NCBI RefSeq assembly: GCF_000173735.1
Contig: NZ_ACCB01000025.1
Coordinates: 1 to 64,000, forward strand
From: Yersinia aldovae ATCC 35236
Lineage (GTDB): Bacteria > Pseudomonadota > Gammaproteobacteria > Enterobacterales > Enterobacteriaceae
Direction of reading: 5' to 3'
Length of the DNA: 64,000 bases
The position numbers and the translations under genes are program-made. Position 1 is the first letter of the stretch. Each line of letters opens with the position of its first letter. The notes below the pieces were generated by a model. It was not told the origin of the DNA. It searched no databases and saw only the letters and a program-made list of their open reading frames with translations. Shown one piece after another: positions 42,011-52,502 of the stretch.

Positions 42011-43039
42011 ATGAAACAGATTTTCACACAGAAAAATAGAAGGCCCGTTGTTGCCTTATTTAGTGCGTTAATTTTTGGCAGCGCAACGGCGGCTGCCACT
42101 GAGTTGCTCAACAGCTCTTATGATGTTTCGCGCGAGTTATTCACCGCGCTCAACCCCGGCTTCCAGCAGCAGTGGGAACAACAGAATCCCGGCGACAAAC
42201 TGACTATCAAACAATCTCATGCCGGTTCTTCCAAACAGGCATTGGCCATTTTGCAAGGGCTGAAAGCGGATGTGGTGACCTATAACCAGGTCACCGATGT
42301 GCAAATCTTGCATGACCGCGGCAATCTTATTCCGGCTGATTGGCAGGCGCGTTTACCCAACAACAGCTCGCCGTTCTACTCCACGATGGCGTTTCTGGTA
42401 CGTAAGGGCAACCCCAAGAATATCCACAACTGGAATGATTTGGTGCGTGAAGACGTCAAACTGGTATTCCCGAATCCAAAAACCTCTGGTAATGGCCGTT
42501 ATACCTATCTGGCCGCTTGGGGAGCCACCGAGCAAGCTAATGGCAAAGACGAGGCCAAAACCCGTGATTGGATGAAGCGCTTCCTGAAAAACGTGGTGGT
42601 TTTTGACACCGGCGGGCGTGGTGCTACCACCACTTTTGTTGAGCGTGGCTTGGGTGATGTGCTGATCAGTTTTGAATCTGAAGTCAACAATATCCGCAAA
42701 GAGTATGGCAGCGACAAGTATGAAGTCATTGTCCCGCCAGTGGATATTCTGGCGGAGTTCCCCGTGGCCTGGGTGGATAAAAACGTCGAGAAGAATGGCA
42801 GTGAAAAAGTCGCCAAAGCTTATCTCACTTATCTCTACAGCCCACCGGCACAGCAGGTCATTACCCGCTTCAACTACCGTGTTTACGATAAAGCAGCGAT
42901 GGCAGTAGCCAAATCCCAATTCCCTGATACCAAACTGTTCCGCGTTGAAGATCAATTTGGTCGCTGGCCACAGGTGATGACTACCCACTTCACCACCGGC
43001 GGCGTGCTGGATAAATTGTTAGCGCAAGGGCATCAGTAA
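42011..43039 (+). CDS. cysP: Thiosulfate-binding periplasmic protein CysP
   Basis: Periplasmic binding protein (342 aa) of the sulfate/thiosulfate ABC importer. Signal peptide about residues 12-30 ([13 protein letters not shown]). The conserved family features [34 protein letters not shown] and [19 protein letters not shown] are present. Its stop overlaps the ATG of cysT by one base, and the operon continues through cysW, cysA and cysM. In E. coli CysB with acetylserine turns on this operon. Confidence 0.95.
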   Translation: MKQIFTQKNRRPVVALFSALIFGSATAAATELLNSSYDVSRELFTALNPGFQQQWEQQNPGDKLTIKQSHAGSSKQALAILQGLKADVVTYNQVTDVQILHDRGNLIPADWQARLPNNSSPFYSTMAFLVRKGNPKNIHNWNDLVREDVKLVFPNPKTSGNGRYTYLAAWGATEQANGKDEAKTRDWMKRFLKNVVVFDTGGRGATTTFVERGLGDVLISFESEVNNIRKEYGSDKYEVIVPPVDILAEFPVAWVDKNVEKNGSEKVAKAYLTYLYSPPAQQVITRFNYRVYDKAAMAVAKSQFPDTKLFRVEDQFGRWPQVMTTHFTTGGVLDKLLAQGHQ

Positions 43040-43875
43040 TGTTGTCGGCATCCAGTAAACGGGTTCTGCCCGGATTTACCCTCAGCCTGGGGAGCAGCCT
43101 GCTTTACACCTGCCTGATCTTGTTATTGCCGCTCAGCGCGTTAGTGATGCAAGTGGCCCAGATGAGCTGGGCACAGTACTGGGAGGTAATCACTAACCCT
43201 CAGGTGGTTGCCGCTTATAAAGTCACTTTACTGGCCGCGGGTGTAGCGAGTGTCTTCAATGCGGTATTTGGCATGTTGATGGCGTGGATTTTGACGCGCT
43301 ATCAGTTCCCCGGGCGCAGTTTGCTGGATGGTTTGATGGATTTACCGTTCGCCTTGCCCACTGCGGTAGCGGGCCTGACGCTCGCCACTCTGTTCTCGAC
43401 CACTGGCTGGTACGGTGCCTGGTTAAACGAGTGGTTCGGCATCAAAGTCTCCTTTACCTGGTTAGGTATTGCGGTGGCGATGGCCTTCACCAGTTTGCCG
43501 TTTGTGGTGCGCACCGTACAACCGGTATTGGAAGAGTTAGGGCCGGAATATGAAGAAGCGGCGGAAACTCTGGGTGCCAGCCGCTGGCAGAGCTTCCGAT
43601 TAGTGGTGTTGCCAGAACTGGCACCGGCCTTGTTAGCTGGCACGGCATTATCCTTTACCCGCAGCTTGGGTGAGTTCGGCGCGGTTATCTTTATCGCCGG
43701 TAACCTCGCCTGGAAGACGGAAGTCACCTCGCTGATGATTTTCATCCGCTTACAAGAATTTGATTACCCGGCAGCCAGCGCCATCGCCTCGGTTATTTTG
43801 GCGGTTTCATTGTTGCTGTTGTTCAGTATTAATACCTTGCAAAGCCGCTTCGGTCGGCGGATAGGTGGGCACTGA
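43039..43875 (+). CDS. cysT: Sulfate/thiosulfate ABC permease CysT (CysU)
   Basis: Inner membrane permease (278 aa) with about six helices, partner of CysW. The EAA loop that docks on CysA is visible as EEAAETLGASRWQSFRLVVLPELAPALLAG (in parts). Overlaps cysP by one base and cysW by one base, so translation is coupled. Confidence 0.95.
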   Translation: MLSASSKRVLPGFTLSLGSSLLYTCLILLLPLSALVMQVAQMSWAQYWEVITNPQVVAAYKVTLLAAGVASVFNAVFGMLMAWILTRYQFPGRSLLDGLMDLPFALPTAVAGLTLATLFSTTGWYGAWLNEWFGIKVSFTWLGIAVAMAFTSLPFVVRTVQPVLEELGPEYEEAAETLGASRWQSFRLVVLPELAPALLAGTALSFTRSLGEFGAVIFIAGNLAWKTEVTSLMIFIRLQEFDYPAASAIASVILAVSLLLLFSINTLQSRFGRRIGGH

Positions 43876-44750
43876 TGGCGGATATCACAGAATTTAACGG
43901 TGTGGCTCGCCCGCCTGTCAATTGGGGTAAATGGACGCTGATTGCTATCGGCGCGGTGTTCTCGGTGCTATTGCTGGTGATCCCGATGGTGTGGATCTTT
44001 ATCACTGCTTTTTCCAAAGGGATGGTGGTGGTTGGGCAAAATTTATTAGACCCGGACATGTTGCACGCCATTTGGCTCACCGTGTTGGTGGCGCTGATTA
44101 CCGTGCCGGTCAATTTGGTCTTTGGTGTGGTATTGGCCTGGCTGGTGACGCGCTTTGTCTTCCCCGGTCGCCAGCTATTGATGACGTTAATTGATATTCC
44201 GTTTGCCGTTTCACCGGTGGTTGCCGGCCTGATGTATCTGCTATTTTATGGCTCGAATGGTGTGGCAGGTAGCTGGTTGGATTCTCACGATATTCAACTG
44301 ATGTTCTCCTGGCCCGGTATGGTGCTGGTGACCATCTTTGTCACCTGCCCATTTGTGGTACGTGAACTGGTGCCGGTGATGATGAGTCAGGGCAGTCAGG
44401 AAGACGAAGCCGCAGTATTGCTGGGCGCATCTGGCTGGCAGATGTTTCGCCGCGTCACACTGCCCAATATTCGCTGGGCATTGCTGTATGGCGTGGTGTT
44501 GACCAACGCCCGCGCTATTGGTGAGTTCGGCGCAGTCTCAGTGGTATCTGGTTCTATTCGTGGCGAGACTTACACCTTGCCGCTGCAAGTTGAGTTGTTG
44601 CATCAGGATTACAACACCGCCGGGGCATTTACCGCCGCCGCGCTGTTGACCTTGATGGCAATCGTGACCCTTTTTCTGAAAAGCGGCCTGCAATGGCGTC
44701 TTGCGCGTCAGGTTGTACGTCTCGAACAGGAGCAAAAGCATGAGCATTGA
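43875..44750 (+). CDS. cysW: Sulfate/thiosulfate ABC permease CysW
   Basis: Second permease subunit (291 aa), again six predicted helices and an EAA loop (DEAAVLLGASGWQMFRRVTLPN). The C-terminal end reads over the cysA start by 11 bases. With CysT it forms the channel for sulfate and thiosulfate fed by CysP. Confidence 0.95.
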   Translation: MADITEFNGVARPPVNWGKWTLIAIGAVFSVLLLVIPMVWIFITAFSKGMVVVGQNLLDPDMLHAIWLTVLVALITVPVNLVFGVVLAWLVTRFVFPGRQLLMTLIDIPFAVSPVVAGLMYLLFYGSNGVAGSWLDSHDIQLMFSWPGMVLVTIFVTCPFVVRELVPVMMSQGSQEDEAAVLLGASGWQMFRRVTLPNIRWALLYGVVLTNARAIGEFGAVSVVSGSIRGETYTLPLQVELLHQDYNTAGAFTAAALLTLMAIVTLFLKSGLQWRLARQVVRLEQEQKHEH

Positions 44751-45830
44751 GATTGATAATATCAGCAAGTATTTTGGTCGCACCAAAGTACTGAACAACA
44801 TCTCGCTTGATATTCCGTCTGGTCAGATGGTGGCACTGCTTGGCCCTTCTGGTTCAGGAAAACCACCTTATTGCGCATTATTGCCGGGCTGGAAAACCAG
44901 AACGCCGGGCGTTTAAGTTTCCACGGAACTGATGTCAGCCGCCTCCATGCCCGCGATCGACGTGTCGGGTTTGTGTTCCAGCATTACGCCTTGTTCCGCC
45001 ATATGACGGTGTTCGATAATATCGCGTTTGGCCTGACAGTATTGCCGCGCCGTGAGCGGCCAAATGCGGCGACGATTAAGCAGAAAGTGGCGCAGTTGCT
45101 AGAGATGGTGCAATTAGGCCATCTGGCTAACCGCTATCCATCACAGCTTTCTGGCGGGCAGAAGCAGCGTGTTGCGCTGGCGCGTGCGCTGGCCGTTGAA
45201 CCACAAATTCTGTTATTGGATGAACCCTTTGGTGCATTGGATGCGCAAGTGCGTAAAGAGTTGCGCCGTTGGTTGCGTCAGTTACATGAAGAGTTGAAAT
45301 TCACCAGCGTATTTGTCACCCACGATCAGGAAGAAGCGATGGAAGTGGCTGATCGCGTGGTGGTGATGAGTCAGGGCAATATCGAACAAGTTGGCACGCC
45401 AGATGAAGTGTGGCGCGACCCGGCGACCCGTTTCGTACTGGAGTTCCTCGGTGAAGTTAACCGTTTGAGTGGTGAAATTCGCGGTTCACAGTTATTTATC
45501 GGCGCGCACCATTGGCCGCTGGATTTAGCGCCGATGCACCAGGGCTGCGTTGATCTCTTCCTGCGACCGTGGGAGATGGAAGTCAATACTCAATCCAGCT
45601 CGCGCTGCCCGCTGCCGGTTCAGGTGCTTGAAGTCAGCCCGCGTGGTCATTTCTGGCAATTGACGGTGCAACCTATTGGTTGGCATCAGGATCCTATTAG
45701 TGTGGTGTTGCCGGAAGGTAACATTGACACTCCGGTACGCGGCACTCGTTATTATGTTGGTGGATTAAATGCTCGCTTATATTCTGGCGATCAATTACTG
45801 CAACCCATTGCTTTAGCCCAAAGCGCCTGA
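44740..45830 (+). pseudogene. cysA: Sulfate ABC ATPase CysA, frameshifted in Walker A
   Basis: CysA should be the ATPase of the sulfate importer (about 363 aa). Reading from 44740 gives a normal start (MSIEIDNISKYFGRTKVLNN) up to GPSGSGK, then a shift; the true frame resumes with [14 protein letters not shown]. The A-run at 44859-44862 has four A where GGA AAA ACC needs five, a one-base deletion in Walker A. The rest, with [15 protein letters not shown], Walker [14 protein letters not shown] and the C-terminal regulatory domain, is intact. Either a sequencing error in a homopolymer or a real loss of sulfate uptake. Confidence 0.88.
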
Positions 45831-45854
45831 TAAGTTTTTCTGTATATGGCGAAC

Positions 45855-46033
45855 AAAGGTGGCGCAATAACCACCTTTTGATTCATGACAAAGCTGCTGA
45901 TAACACAGTGAGTAAAGGGTTTACCGCACCTAGGGGCACTCCGACGGCTCACGCCGTTACGACCCCAACGGCACGATTCCCCTTCATTTGACTTTTTCAG
46001 CAGTCTGAAAGGTGGCCTGATAGCCACCTTTTT
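45855..46033 (+). repeat. Two near-identical hairpins between cysA and cysM
   Basis: AAAGGTGG-N9-CCACCTTTT at 45855-45879 and AAAGGTGGC-N8-GCCACCTTTTT at 46008-46033 share the same stem and look like tandem terminators or attenuators, about 150 bp apart. Between them is a region with no gene. CysM may thus be partly uncoupled from cysPTWA. Confidence 0.6.
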
Positions 46034-46059
46034 CTTATTAGTAAATAAAGGTATTTACA

Positions 46060-46983
46060 GTGACAACCCTCGAACACTGCATAGGCAACACCCCGCTGGT
46101 AAAACTGCAACGCATGAGCCAAGGGCTGAATGCTGAGATTTGGGTCAAATTGGAAGGCAATAATCCTGCTGGTTCGGTGAAAGACCGTGCCGCACTAGCG
46201 ATGATCCAACAGGCAGAATTGCGTGGCGAAATAGCTCCGGGTGATGTGTTGATCGAGGCAACCAGCGGTAATACTGGCATTGCGCTGGCGATGATTGCCG
46301 CCATGAAGGGGTATCAACTGAAATTACTGATGCCGGAAAACATGAGCCAGGAACGTCAGGCCGCTATGCGCGCCTATGGGGCCGAGCTGATTTTGGTTAG
46401 CCGCGAGCAGGGCATGGAAGGTGCGCGCGATAGGGCATTGCTGATGCAGGCTGAAGGGCTAGGTAAGGTGTTAGATCAGTTTAATAATACTGATAACCCT
46501 TATGCGCATTTCACCGGCACTGGGCCGGAAATCTGGCAACAAACTGTCGGTAAAGTGAGCCATTTTGTTTCCAGTATGGGCACCACCGGCACCATTACCG
46601 GGGTAAGCCAGTATCTGAAAAGCCAGAATCCGCATATTGCGGTTATCGGCCTGCAACCGGCCGAGGGCAGCAGTATTCCGGGGATTCGCCGTTGGTCACC
46701 GGAGTATATGCCGGGAATTTTCCGCCCTGAGTTGGTGGATCTAGTGTTGGATATCTCGCAGATTTCGGCAGAGCAGACCATGCGCCGGCTGGCAACAGAA
46801 GAGGGGATCTTCTGTGGTGTTAGCTCTGGTGGCGCGGTAGCTGGTGCCTTGCGCGTCGCTGCCGAAAATCCAGGCGCGTTGATAGTAGCGATTATCTGCG
46901 ATCGTGGGGACCGATATTTATCGACCGGTGTTTTTGAAAGGGAGTGCCCCAATACACCCCCCGATCAATTGCGCAAAATATAA
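46060..46983 (+). CDS. cysM: Cysteine synthase B CysM
   Basis: PLP-dependent enzyme (307 aa) that makes cysteine from O-acetylserine with sulfide, or S-sulfocysteine with thiosulfate. The PLP lysine is in GSVKDRAALAM, the phosphate loop in TSGNTGIALAM, and GTTGTITGV is the usual glycine loop. Starts with GTG after AAAGGTAT. Identity runs along the E. coli CysM chain, and the place after cysA is conserved. It works with cysK elsewhere in this window. Confidence 0.95.
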   Translation: MTTLEHCIGNTPLVKLQRMSQGLNAEIWVKLEGNNPAGSVKDRAALAMIQQAELRGEIAPGDVLIEATSGNTGIALAMIAAMKGYQLKLLMPENMSQERQAAMRAYGAELILVSREQGMEGARDRALLMQAEGLGKVLDQFNNTDNPYAHFTGTGPEIWQQTVGKVSHFVSSMGTTGTITGVSQYLKSQNPHIAVIGLQPAEGSSIPGIRRWSPEYMPGIFRPELVDLVLDISQISAEQTMRRLATEEGIFCGVSSGGAVAGALRVAAENPGALIVAIICDRGDRYLSTGVFERECPNTPPDQLRKI

Positions 46984-47006
46984 CTCCTACTCTTGCTATA
47001 TAAACC

Positions 47007-48989
47007 CTACTCTCGTTCCAATGCTCTGATAGGGTCCATTTGTGCTGCCCGTTTAGCGGGGAAGAAACCAAAAACCACGCCAATCAAACTGGAGCAGATA
47101 AATGCGGTGATAATGGATGTCACAGAGTAAACCATTGAAAAACTGCTGCTAAATTGACTGAACAACAGACCAATCCCCAGTGATAACACCACGCCGAGGC
47201 AGCCACCCAGTAGGCATACCAGTACCGCTTCAATCAAAAATTGCTGCATAATATCGCTGGCTCGTGCGCCAACAGCCATTCTCACCCCTATCTCTTTGGT
47301 GCGCTCGGTAACTGATACCAGCATGATATTCATCACTCCAATACCCCCGACCACCAATGAGATAACCGCTATCATCGATACCAGTAATGTCATGGTTGAG
47401 GTGGTTTTCTCAATGGTTTGGCGGATGCTGTCGGTATTCATAACGAAAAAATCCTGCGTACCGTGCCGTTGGGTGAGTAGCTTGGTTACACCTTGTTCAG
47501 CATTCGCCAGATCAATATCATCATTCACTCGCACCGTGATGCTTTTCAAATAGGATTGTCCCAACATACGTTTCATCGCGGTAGTGTAAGGAATCCATAC
47601 GTTAAGATTCTCGTCACTGCCAAAACCACTTTGCTTTTTGGCCGCCACACCAATTACCCGACAGGGTAGGGAGCCGAGCAAGATAACTTTGCCGATCGGT
47701 GTTTCACCCTGAGGAAGCAGCTTGTCACGGGTATTTTCGTCAATCACCGCTTCTTGCATCAGACCATCGACGCTGGTACGGGTAAACGCCATACCCTGCT
47801 TGAGGGTGTAACCGCGTACCAGAAAATACTGTTCACCGACACCATTGACGGAGCCACTGACTGACTTATTGCCATAGCGCAGCGTAGTACTGGTAGAAAT
47901 CGCGGGTGTTACGCTGTGAATATAACCTTGCTGCGCCAGTGCATCGGCATCGGTAGAGCGTAGCGTATGAATGGTGGCAGAACGCATATCGCCGAAATCC
48001 TTGCCGGGGAAGATTTCCAACGTGCTGGTTCCCATCGCGTTGATATTAGCCAGCACCTGTTGTTGCGAACCTTTTCCCAGCGCCACGACCGATACCACCG
48101 AGGCAATACCAATAATAATTCCCAGCATGGTCAGTACGGTGCGTAAACGCTGTGAACCCATTGCCAGTATTGCCATTTTGAACGCCTCACGCAGGCGGTC
48201 ACGCTGTGCTTTCCATGATGTTAGCGGTGGTTTATGGGCAATGTCAGGCGTTAGTATCGTGCTTATTTTCGCGGGTAACTCTGGTTGATGCATTGGTCTG
48301 TCTGCAATCACCTCGCCATCCTTGAGTTCGATAATCCGCTGAGCATGTTGTGCAATCGACATATCGTGAGTGACTATTACCACGGTATGGCCTTGCTGAT
48401 GTAAGCCCTTTAGAATACTCAAGACTTCTGTGCCGCTGTGCGTATCCAGTGCGCCAGTAGGCTCGTCGGCCAGAATCACTTCTCCGCCATTCATCAATGC
48501 CCTCGCGATACTGACCCGTTGTTGTTGTCCACCGGAAAGCTGGCTTGGGCGATAATCCAATCGGTCAACTAACCCCAGGCGCGAGAGCAAGTTGGCAGCA
48601 CGTTGGCGGCGTTCTTCACGATTAATTCCGGCATAAATAGCTGGGATTTCGACATTTTCTTGCGCACTTAAATCATTCAGTAAATGATAGCGCTGAAAAA
48701 TAAAGCCAAAATGTTTACGGCGTAATTCAGCTAATTCATTGCTATCCAAATGCTGAGGGATGCGTCCTGCCACCAGATACTCGCCTGAACTGGGCTTATC
48801 CAGACAGCCGAGGATATTCATTAACGTCGATTTACCGGAACCGGATGCCCCGACAATCGCCACCATCTCACCGCTATAAATGGTCAAATTGATATCTTTC
48901 AGCACATGAACTGTCTGTTCTCCATTAACAAACTCGCGGCTAACATTATCAAGCTGAAGTAGAATTTTACCTTGTTTGAGGTTTGTCAT
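47007..48989 (-). CDS. macB: Macrolide export ABC transporter MacB
   Basis: 660-residue fusion of an N-terminal ATPase and a C-terminal four-helix membrane part with a large periplasmic domain. Walker [10 protein letters not shown], signature [15 protein letters not shown], Walker [14 protein letters not shown]; then membrane parts such as [20 protein letters not shown] and [30 protein letters not shown] (parts). With MacA and TolC it exports macrolides, enterotoxin or lipopeptides by a mechanotransmission cycle. MacA is encoded 3 bp upstream. Confidence 0.95.
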   Translation of the reverse strand: MTNLKQGKILLQLDNVSREFVNGEQTVHVLKDINLTIYSGEMVAIVGASGSGKSTLMNILGCLDKPSSGEYLVAGRIPQHLDSNELAELRRKHFGFIFQRYHLLNDLSAQENVEIPAIYAGINREERRQRAANLLSRLGLVDRLDYRPSQLSGGQQQRVSIARALMNGGEVILADEPTGALDTHSGTEVLSILKGLHQQGHTVVIVTHDMSIAQHAQRIIELKDGEVIADRPMHQPELPAKISTILTPDIAHKPPLTSWKAQRDRLREAFKMAILAMGSQRLRTVLTMLGIIIGIASVVSVVALGKGSQQQVLANINAMGTSTLEIFPGKDFGDMRSATIHTLRSTDADALAQQGYIHSVTPAISTSTTLRYGNKSVSGSVNGVGEQYFLVRGYTLKQGMAFTRTSVDGLMQEAVIDENTRDKLLPQGETPIGKVILLGSLPCRVIGVAAKKQSGFGSDENLNVWIPYTTAMKRMLGQSYLKSITVRVNDDIDLANAEQGVTKLLTQRHGTQDFFVMNTDSIRQTIEKTTSTMTLLVSMIAVISLVVGGIGVMNIMLVSVTERTKEIGVRMAVGARASDIMQQFLIEAVLVCLLGGCLGVVLSLGIGLLFSQFSSSFSMVYSVTSIITAFICSSLIGVVFGFFPAKRAAQMDPIRALERE

Positions 48990-48992
48990 CAG

Positions 48993-50201
48993 TTACATCC
49001 CCATCGGTGGCCCCATACGTTGGGCCTTGTTGTTGGTGGCGCTGCTGCTGCCCTGGCTGACGATCACCCGTTCTCCGGTTTGCAAACCGGAGAGAATTTG
49101 CGCATCGATATTGTTATTTAGCCCGACAGTCACTGCGCGCAAGCTGATTTCTCCGCTATCACTCACCACCTGAACGCCGTCTTTCCCTTGGTTGCGCTCC
49201 AACGCCGTGGCGGGGATAACCACCGCGTTCTCGACGTTGTTCAGCACGATATAGACCTGCGCGGTCATTGAAATACGTAAAACGCCGTTCGGGTTAGCCA
49301 CATCAAACAAGCCGTTATAATAAATGGCGGTGGTGGTGGAGGCGCTGCTGGTGGAACTGGATGATGAGGTTGTGGTGGTTTCATCGTTGATCGAATCAGG
49401 CGCGGGTTCGATTGCCCGTAATGTGGCGCTGAAACGCTCTGCTGGGTAGCCCAAAATAGTGAAGTAGACCGGCATCCCTGTTTTGACTTTCACTACGTCA
49501 GCTTCAGAGATTTGTGCTTCGATGGTCATGGTGTCGAGCCGAGCCACCTTGATAATGGTGGGCGCACTTTGTACGGCATTGACGGTTTGCCCCTCTTCAA
49601 CCGGGATTGCGACCACGGTTCCGGCAATGGGCGAACTGATCTTTGTATAACCAAGATTGAGTTTAGCTGTGCTGACAGCAATTTCTGCCTGTGCAATCTG
49701 TGCATCCAGCGCATTGATTTCTGCCTGAGTGCTTTCTAACGTCGCTCTGGCGCTGTCAAAATCGGCCCGTACACCAAGCCCTTTGGCGAGGATTTGTTGC
49801 TGGCGTTGGTAGGTTAACTGGTTATTTTTCTGGGTTGCCTCTTTAGCCGCGCGCTGGGCTAACACATTTTTCAGTGCCTCCTGTGCATCTTTCAGGGCAT
49901 TTTGCTGGGTAAGATCATCAATCTCAGCCACCAACTGATCTTTTGCAACCGGCTGCCCCAAGGTGACATGCAGGGCTTTGATTTGCCCTGAAACCTGAGC
50001 ACCGACAGTCACCTGTTTTTGTGCCTTGATAGTGCCATCCGCCAGGACGGTCTGTTCCAGTGTGCGAGTTTCCGCTGTTGCGGTGATATAACCGGGTCTT
50101 TCTGTGGGCGAAATGAGTCGAAATAACAGGATGCCACCGGCGATGAACAGCAAGATGGTCAACCCGATAAGGCGTCGTTTCGAGCCTGTAATCTGTTGCA
50201 T
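48993..50201 (-). CDS. macA: Periplasmic adaptor MacA
   Basis: 402-residue membrane-fusion adaptor. A single N-terminal membrane helix (RRLIGLTILLFIAGGILLF) is followed by the lipoyl halves (GTIKAQKQVTVGAQVSGQIKAL; IAGTVVAIPVEEGQTVN in parts), a helical hairpin rich in Ala/Gln for TolC contact, and a beta-barrel domain. A Ser/Thr-rich run (TTTSSSSSTSSASTTT) is notable. The ATG at 50201 is preferred to an upstream TTG. Divergent from the two-component genes. Confidence 0.92.
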   Translation of the reverse strand: MQQITGSKRRLIGLTILLFIAGGILLFRLISPTERPGYITATAETRTLEQTVLADGTIKAQKQVTVGAQVSGQIKALHVTLGQPVAKDQLVAEIDDLTQQNALKDAQEALKNVLAQRAAKEATQKNNQLTYQRQQQILAKGLGVRADFDSARATLESTQAEINALDAQIAQAEIAVSTAKLNLGYTKISSPIAGTVVAIPVEEGQTVNAVQSAPTIIKVARLDTMTIEAQISEADVVKVKTGMPVYFTILGYPAERFSATLRAIEPAPDSINDETTTTSSSSSTSSASTTTAIYYNGLFDVANPNGVLRISMTAQVYIVLNNVENAVVIPATALERNQGKDGVQVVSDSGEISLRAVTVGLNNNIDAQILSGLQTGERVIVSQGSSSATNNKAQRMGPPMGM

Positions 50202-50386
50202 AATCAATCAAAAATCCTTGAAACATCTGAGTGAAAGGGGGAATAAAAGCGCTGGGGGTAATTTACCGTCTGAATCCGTGGGTGTGAGTTAAGTGAGATT
50301 CAGGAATATGTAAGGATTGAGTAAAACTGGCTGCACGCGGTATGAATAGGCATGAAAATAGCGAAAATCAGGCAGGAGAGTTAAAA

Positions 50387-51070
50387 ATGAAAATTTTGTT
50401 AGTCGATGATGATATTGAGCTGGGCACGATGTTGCGGGAATACCTGAGCGGTGAGGGTTTTAATGCCGAATTGGTATTAACCGGCAAAGCGGGTATTACC
50501 GCAGCCTTGTCCGGTAACTATTCTGCGCTGATTCTCGACATTATGTTGCCTGATATGAGTGGCATTGAGGTATTGCAGCAGGTACGCAAAAAGAGCCGTT
50601 TACCGATCATTATGCTGACGGCCAAAGGCGATAATATTGACCGGGTTATTGGTCTGGAAATGGGGGCTGACGATTATATGCCGAAACCCTGTTATCCGCG
50701 TGAGTTAGTGGCACGACTGCGCGCGGTGTTGCGCCGTTTTGATGAGCATCCCGACGTAGTATTTTCTGATAAAAGTGTCATCACGCAGGGGGCGCTGATA
50801 CTCAATCCATCAACTCGTAGCAGTGAATGGCGCGGTAAGTCCTTTGACCTGACAGCATCGGAATTTAACTTACTGGAATTATTATTACGTTCACCGGAGC
50901 GAGTGGTCACTAAAGATGAACTGTCCGACAAAGGGCTAGGGCGGCCACGGGAAGCCTATGACCGTAGTGTTGATGTGCATATCAGTAATATCCGCCAGAA
51001 GCTTGCCGCGTTGCCGGGTAACACGCTGAATATTGAAACGGTACGTAGCATTGGCTATCGCATCCGATGA
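50387..51070 (+). CDS. OmpR-family response regulator (CpxR-like)
   Basis: 227-residue regulator. Receiver phosphoacceptor D51 in LILDIMLPDMSG, K of ADDYMPKP, and a C-terminal winged-helix (FDLTASEFNLLELLLRSPERVVTKDELS, DVHISNIRQKL, RSIGYRIR). It resembles CpxR and similar members but is not the CpxR locus. The ATG at 50387 after AGGAGAG is preferred to one at 50342. It is followed 26 bp later by its kinase and stands divergent to macAB, so it may control that efflux pump. Confidence 0.85.
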   Translation: MKILLVDDDIELGTMLREYLSGEGFNAELVLTGKAGITAALSGNYSALILDIMLPDMSGIEVLQQVRKKSRLPIIMLTAKGDNIDRVIGLEMGADDYMPKPCYPRELVARLRAVLRRFDEHPDVVFSDKSVITQGALILNPSTRSSEWRGKSFDLTASEFNLLELLLRSPERVVTKDELSDKGLGRPREAYDRSVDVHISNIRQKLAALPGNTLNIETVRSIGYRIR

Positions 51071-51096
51071 ATGCCAATAATGGAGTGATATAGCTT

Positions 51097-52446
51097 ATGC
51101 GCGGAAGGTTGTTCTGGAAAATCCTACTGGGATTTTGGGTTACCTTTATTTTAATGACTCAGATGCTGTGGGGGGTATTTTCCTTTTACGGCAATCACCA
51201 TGAACCGCCTGAGCGTGAAATGGTGCGGCAAATAGCCAAATTGCAGATAGCTTCAGCGGCCTCAGTATTATATAGCGGCGGCTTGCCTGCGTTGAATAAT
51301 ATGCTTTCCGGCTGGTCAGAATCTGACAAAAGTCATTTTTCTGTCTTACCTGTAGCGGCACAAACGCAGGCGGAGGCCAAAGTATCAGATGGCCGTGACG
51401 CTGAGTTTTATCGCAAGGAAATAACCACGTTGGTGAAAGGGGCTGATGGGAAAAACTACCGAATCAGCTACGATATTGATGGTCTGGGTGCGCTCAATCC
51501 ACGAAACGGCCCCGATGAGAATCGCCATGAGATCCTGAATATTCCTATCCCGATGATTTGGATGGGGGTGTTAGGTGGCTTGTTCTTTAGCGCGCTTCTG
51601 GCCTGGAACCTGACGCGGCCAATGCGTCAGCTAAGTGCGGGTTTTGAGCGAGTCGCTCAAGGGGATTTGTCAGTGCGATTATTGCCAGTGATGCGCCGCC
51701 GTCACGATGAACTGACCGACGTGGCGCGGGACTTTGACTCAATGGCCGAGCGCCTTGAGGTGTTGGTTAGCGCCCGTGAACAGCTATTGCATGACGTTTC
51801 TCATGAATTACGCTCCCCATTAGCTCGCTTACAATTAGCCATCGGGCTGGCACACCAAAACCCGGTTAACGTCGAAAGTGCGTTACAGCGTATTGAGCAT
51901 GAGTCGAAACGCCTGGATAAGATGATTGGCGAGCTATTGGCACTATCCCGTGCTGAGAATCACAATCTGGCAGATGATGACGAGTACTTTGATTTGCACG
52001 AGTTAGTGAAAGTGGTGGTGAATGACGCCCGTTTTGAGGCTCAGGTGCCGGGGGTAGAAATCCTTCTGCAAGTGTTACCCGCTATTGAATACACCGTTAA
52101 AGGCAATGCTGAATTGATGCGACGAGCTTTTGATAATATCGTGCGCAATGCGCTGCGTTTTTCAGCCTATGGGCAGCAAGTTAGCGTCACACTTTCTCCG
52201 CTCGATAAGTGTTATCAGATTCAGGTGGCGGATCAGGGGCCAGGGGTGGAAGAGAGCCAACTCTCCAGTATTTTCGACCCCTTTGTTCGTGTGAAGTCAG
52301 CGATGTCAGGCAAAGGCTATGGCTTGGGATTGGCGATTACCCGTAAAGTGATTCTGGCACATGGCGGGCAGGTTGAAGCAAGAAATGGCGAACAGGGAGG
52401 GTTAGTGATTACACTGCGAGTTCCACGTTGGCTAGCCACAGAATGA
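51097..52446 (+). CDS. Sensor histidine kinase (CpxA-like)
   Basis: 449-residue inner membrane kinase: two membrane helices (about residues 6-28 and 150-172) around a periplasmic sensor of about 120 residues, HAMP, then the dimerisation H-box LLHDVSHELRSPLARLQ with phospho-His236. The ATPase domain shows N-box DNIVRNALRFS, G1 VADQGPGVEES and G2 KGYGLGLAIT. Partner of the response regulator upstream. The signal is unknown; neighbouring macAB suggests envelope or drug stress. Confidence 0.88.
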   Translation: MRGRLFWKILLGFWVTFILMTQMLWGVFSFYGNHHEPPEREMVRQIAKLQIASAASVLYSGGLPALNNMLSGWSESDKSHFSVLPVAAQTQAEAKVSDGRDAEFYRKEITTLVKGADGKNYRISYDIDGLGALNPRNGPDENRHEILNIPIPMIWMGVLGGLFFSALLAWNLTRPMRQLSAGFERVAQGDLSVRLLPVMRRRHDELTDVARDFDSMAERLEVLVSAREQLLHDVSHELRSPLARLQLAIGLAHQNPVNVESALQRIEHESKRLDKMIGELLALSRAENHNLADDDEYFDLHELVKVVVNDARFEAQVPGVEILLQVLPAIEYTVKGNAELMRRAFDNIVRNALRFSAYGQQVSVTLSPLDKCYQIQVADQGPGVEESQLSSIFDPFVRVKSAMSGKGYGLGLAITRKVILAHGGQVEARNGEQGGLVITLRVPRWLATE

Positions 52447-52461
52447 CTAATTTTAGACAAC

Positions 52462-52489
52462 AAAAACGGCACCCTTGAGTGCCGTTTTT
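52462..52489. terminator. Bidirectional terminator between kinase gene and crr
   Basis: AAAAACGGCAC pairs with GTGCCGTTTTT, with A- and T-runs at both sides. Confidence 0.9.
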
Positions 52490-52502
52490 CATTCGTATGA
52501 GA

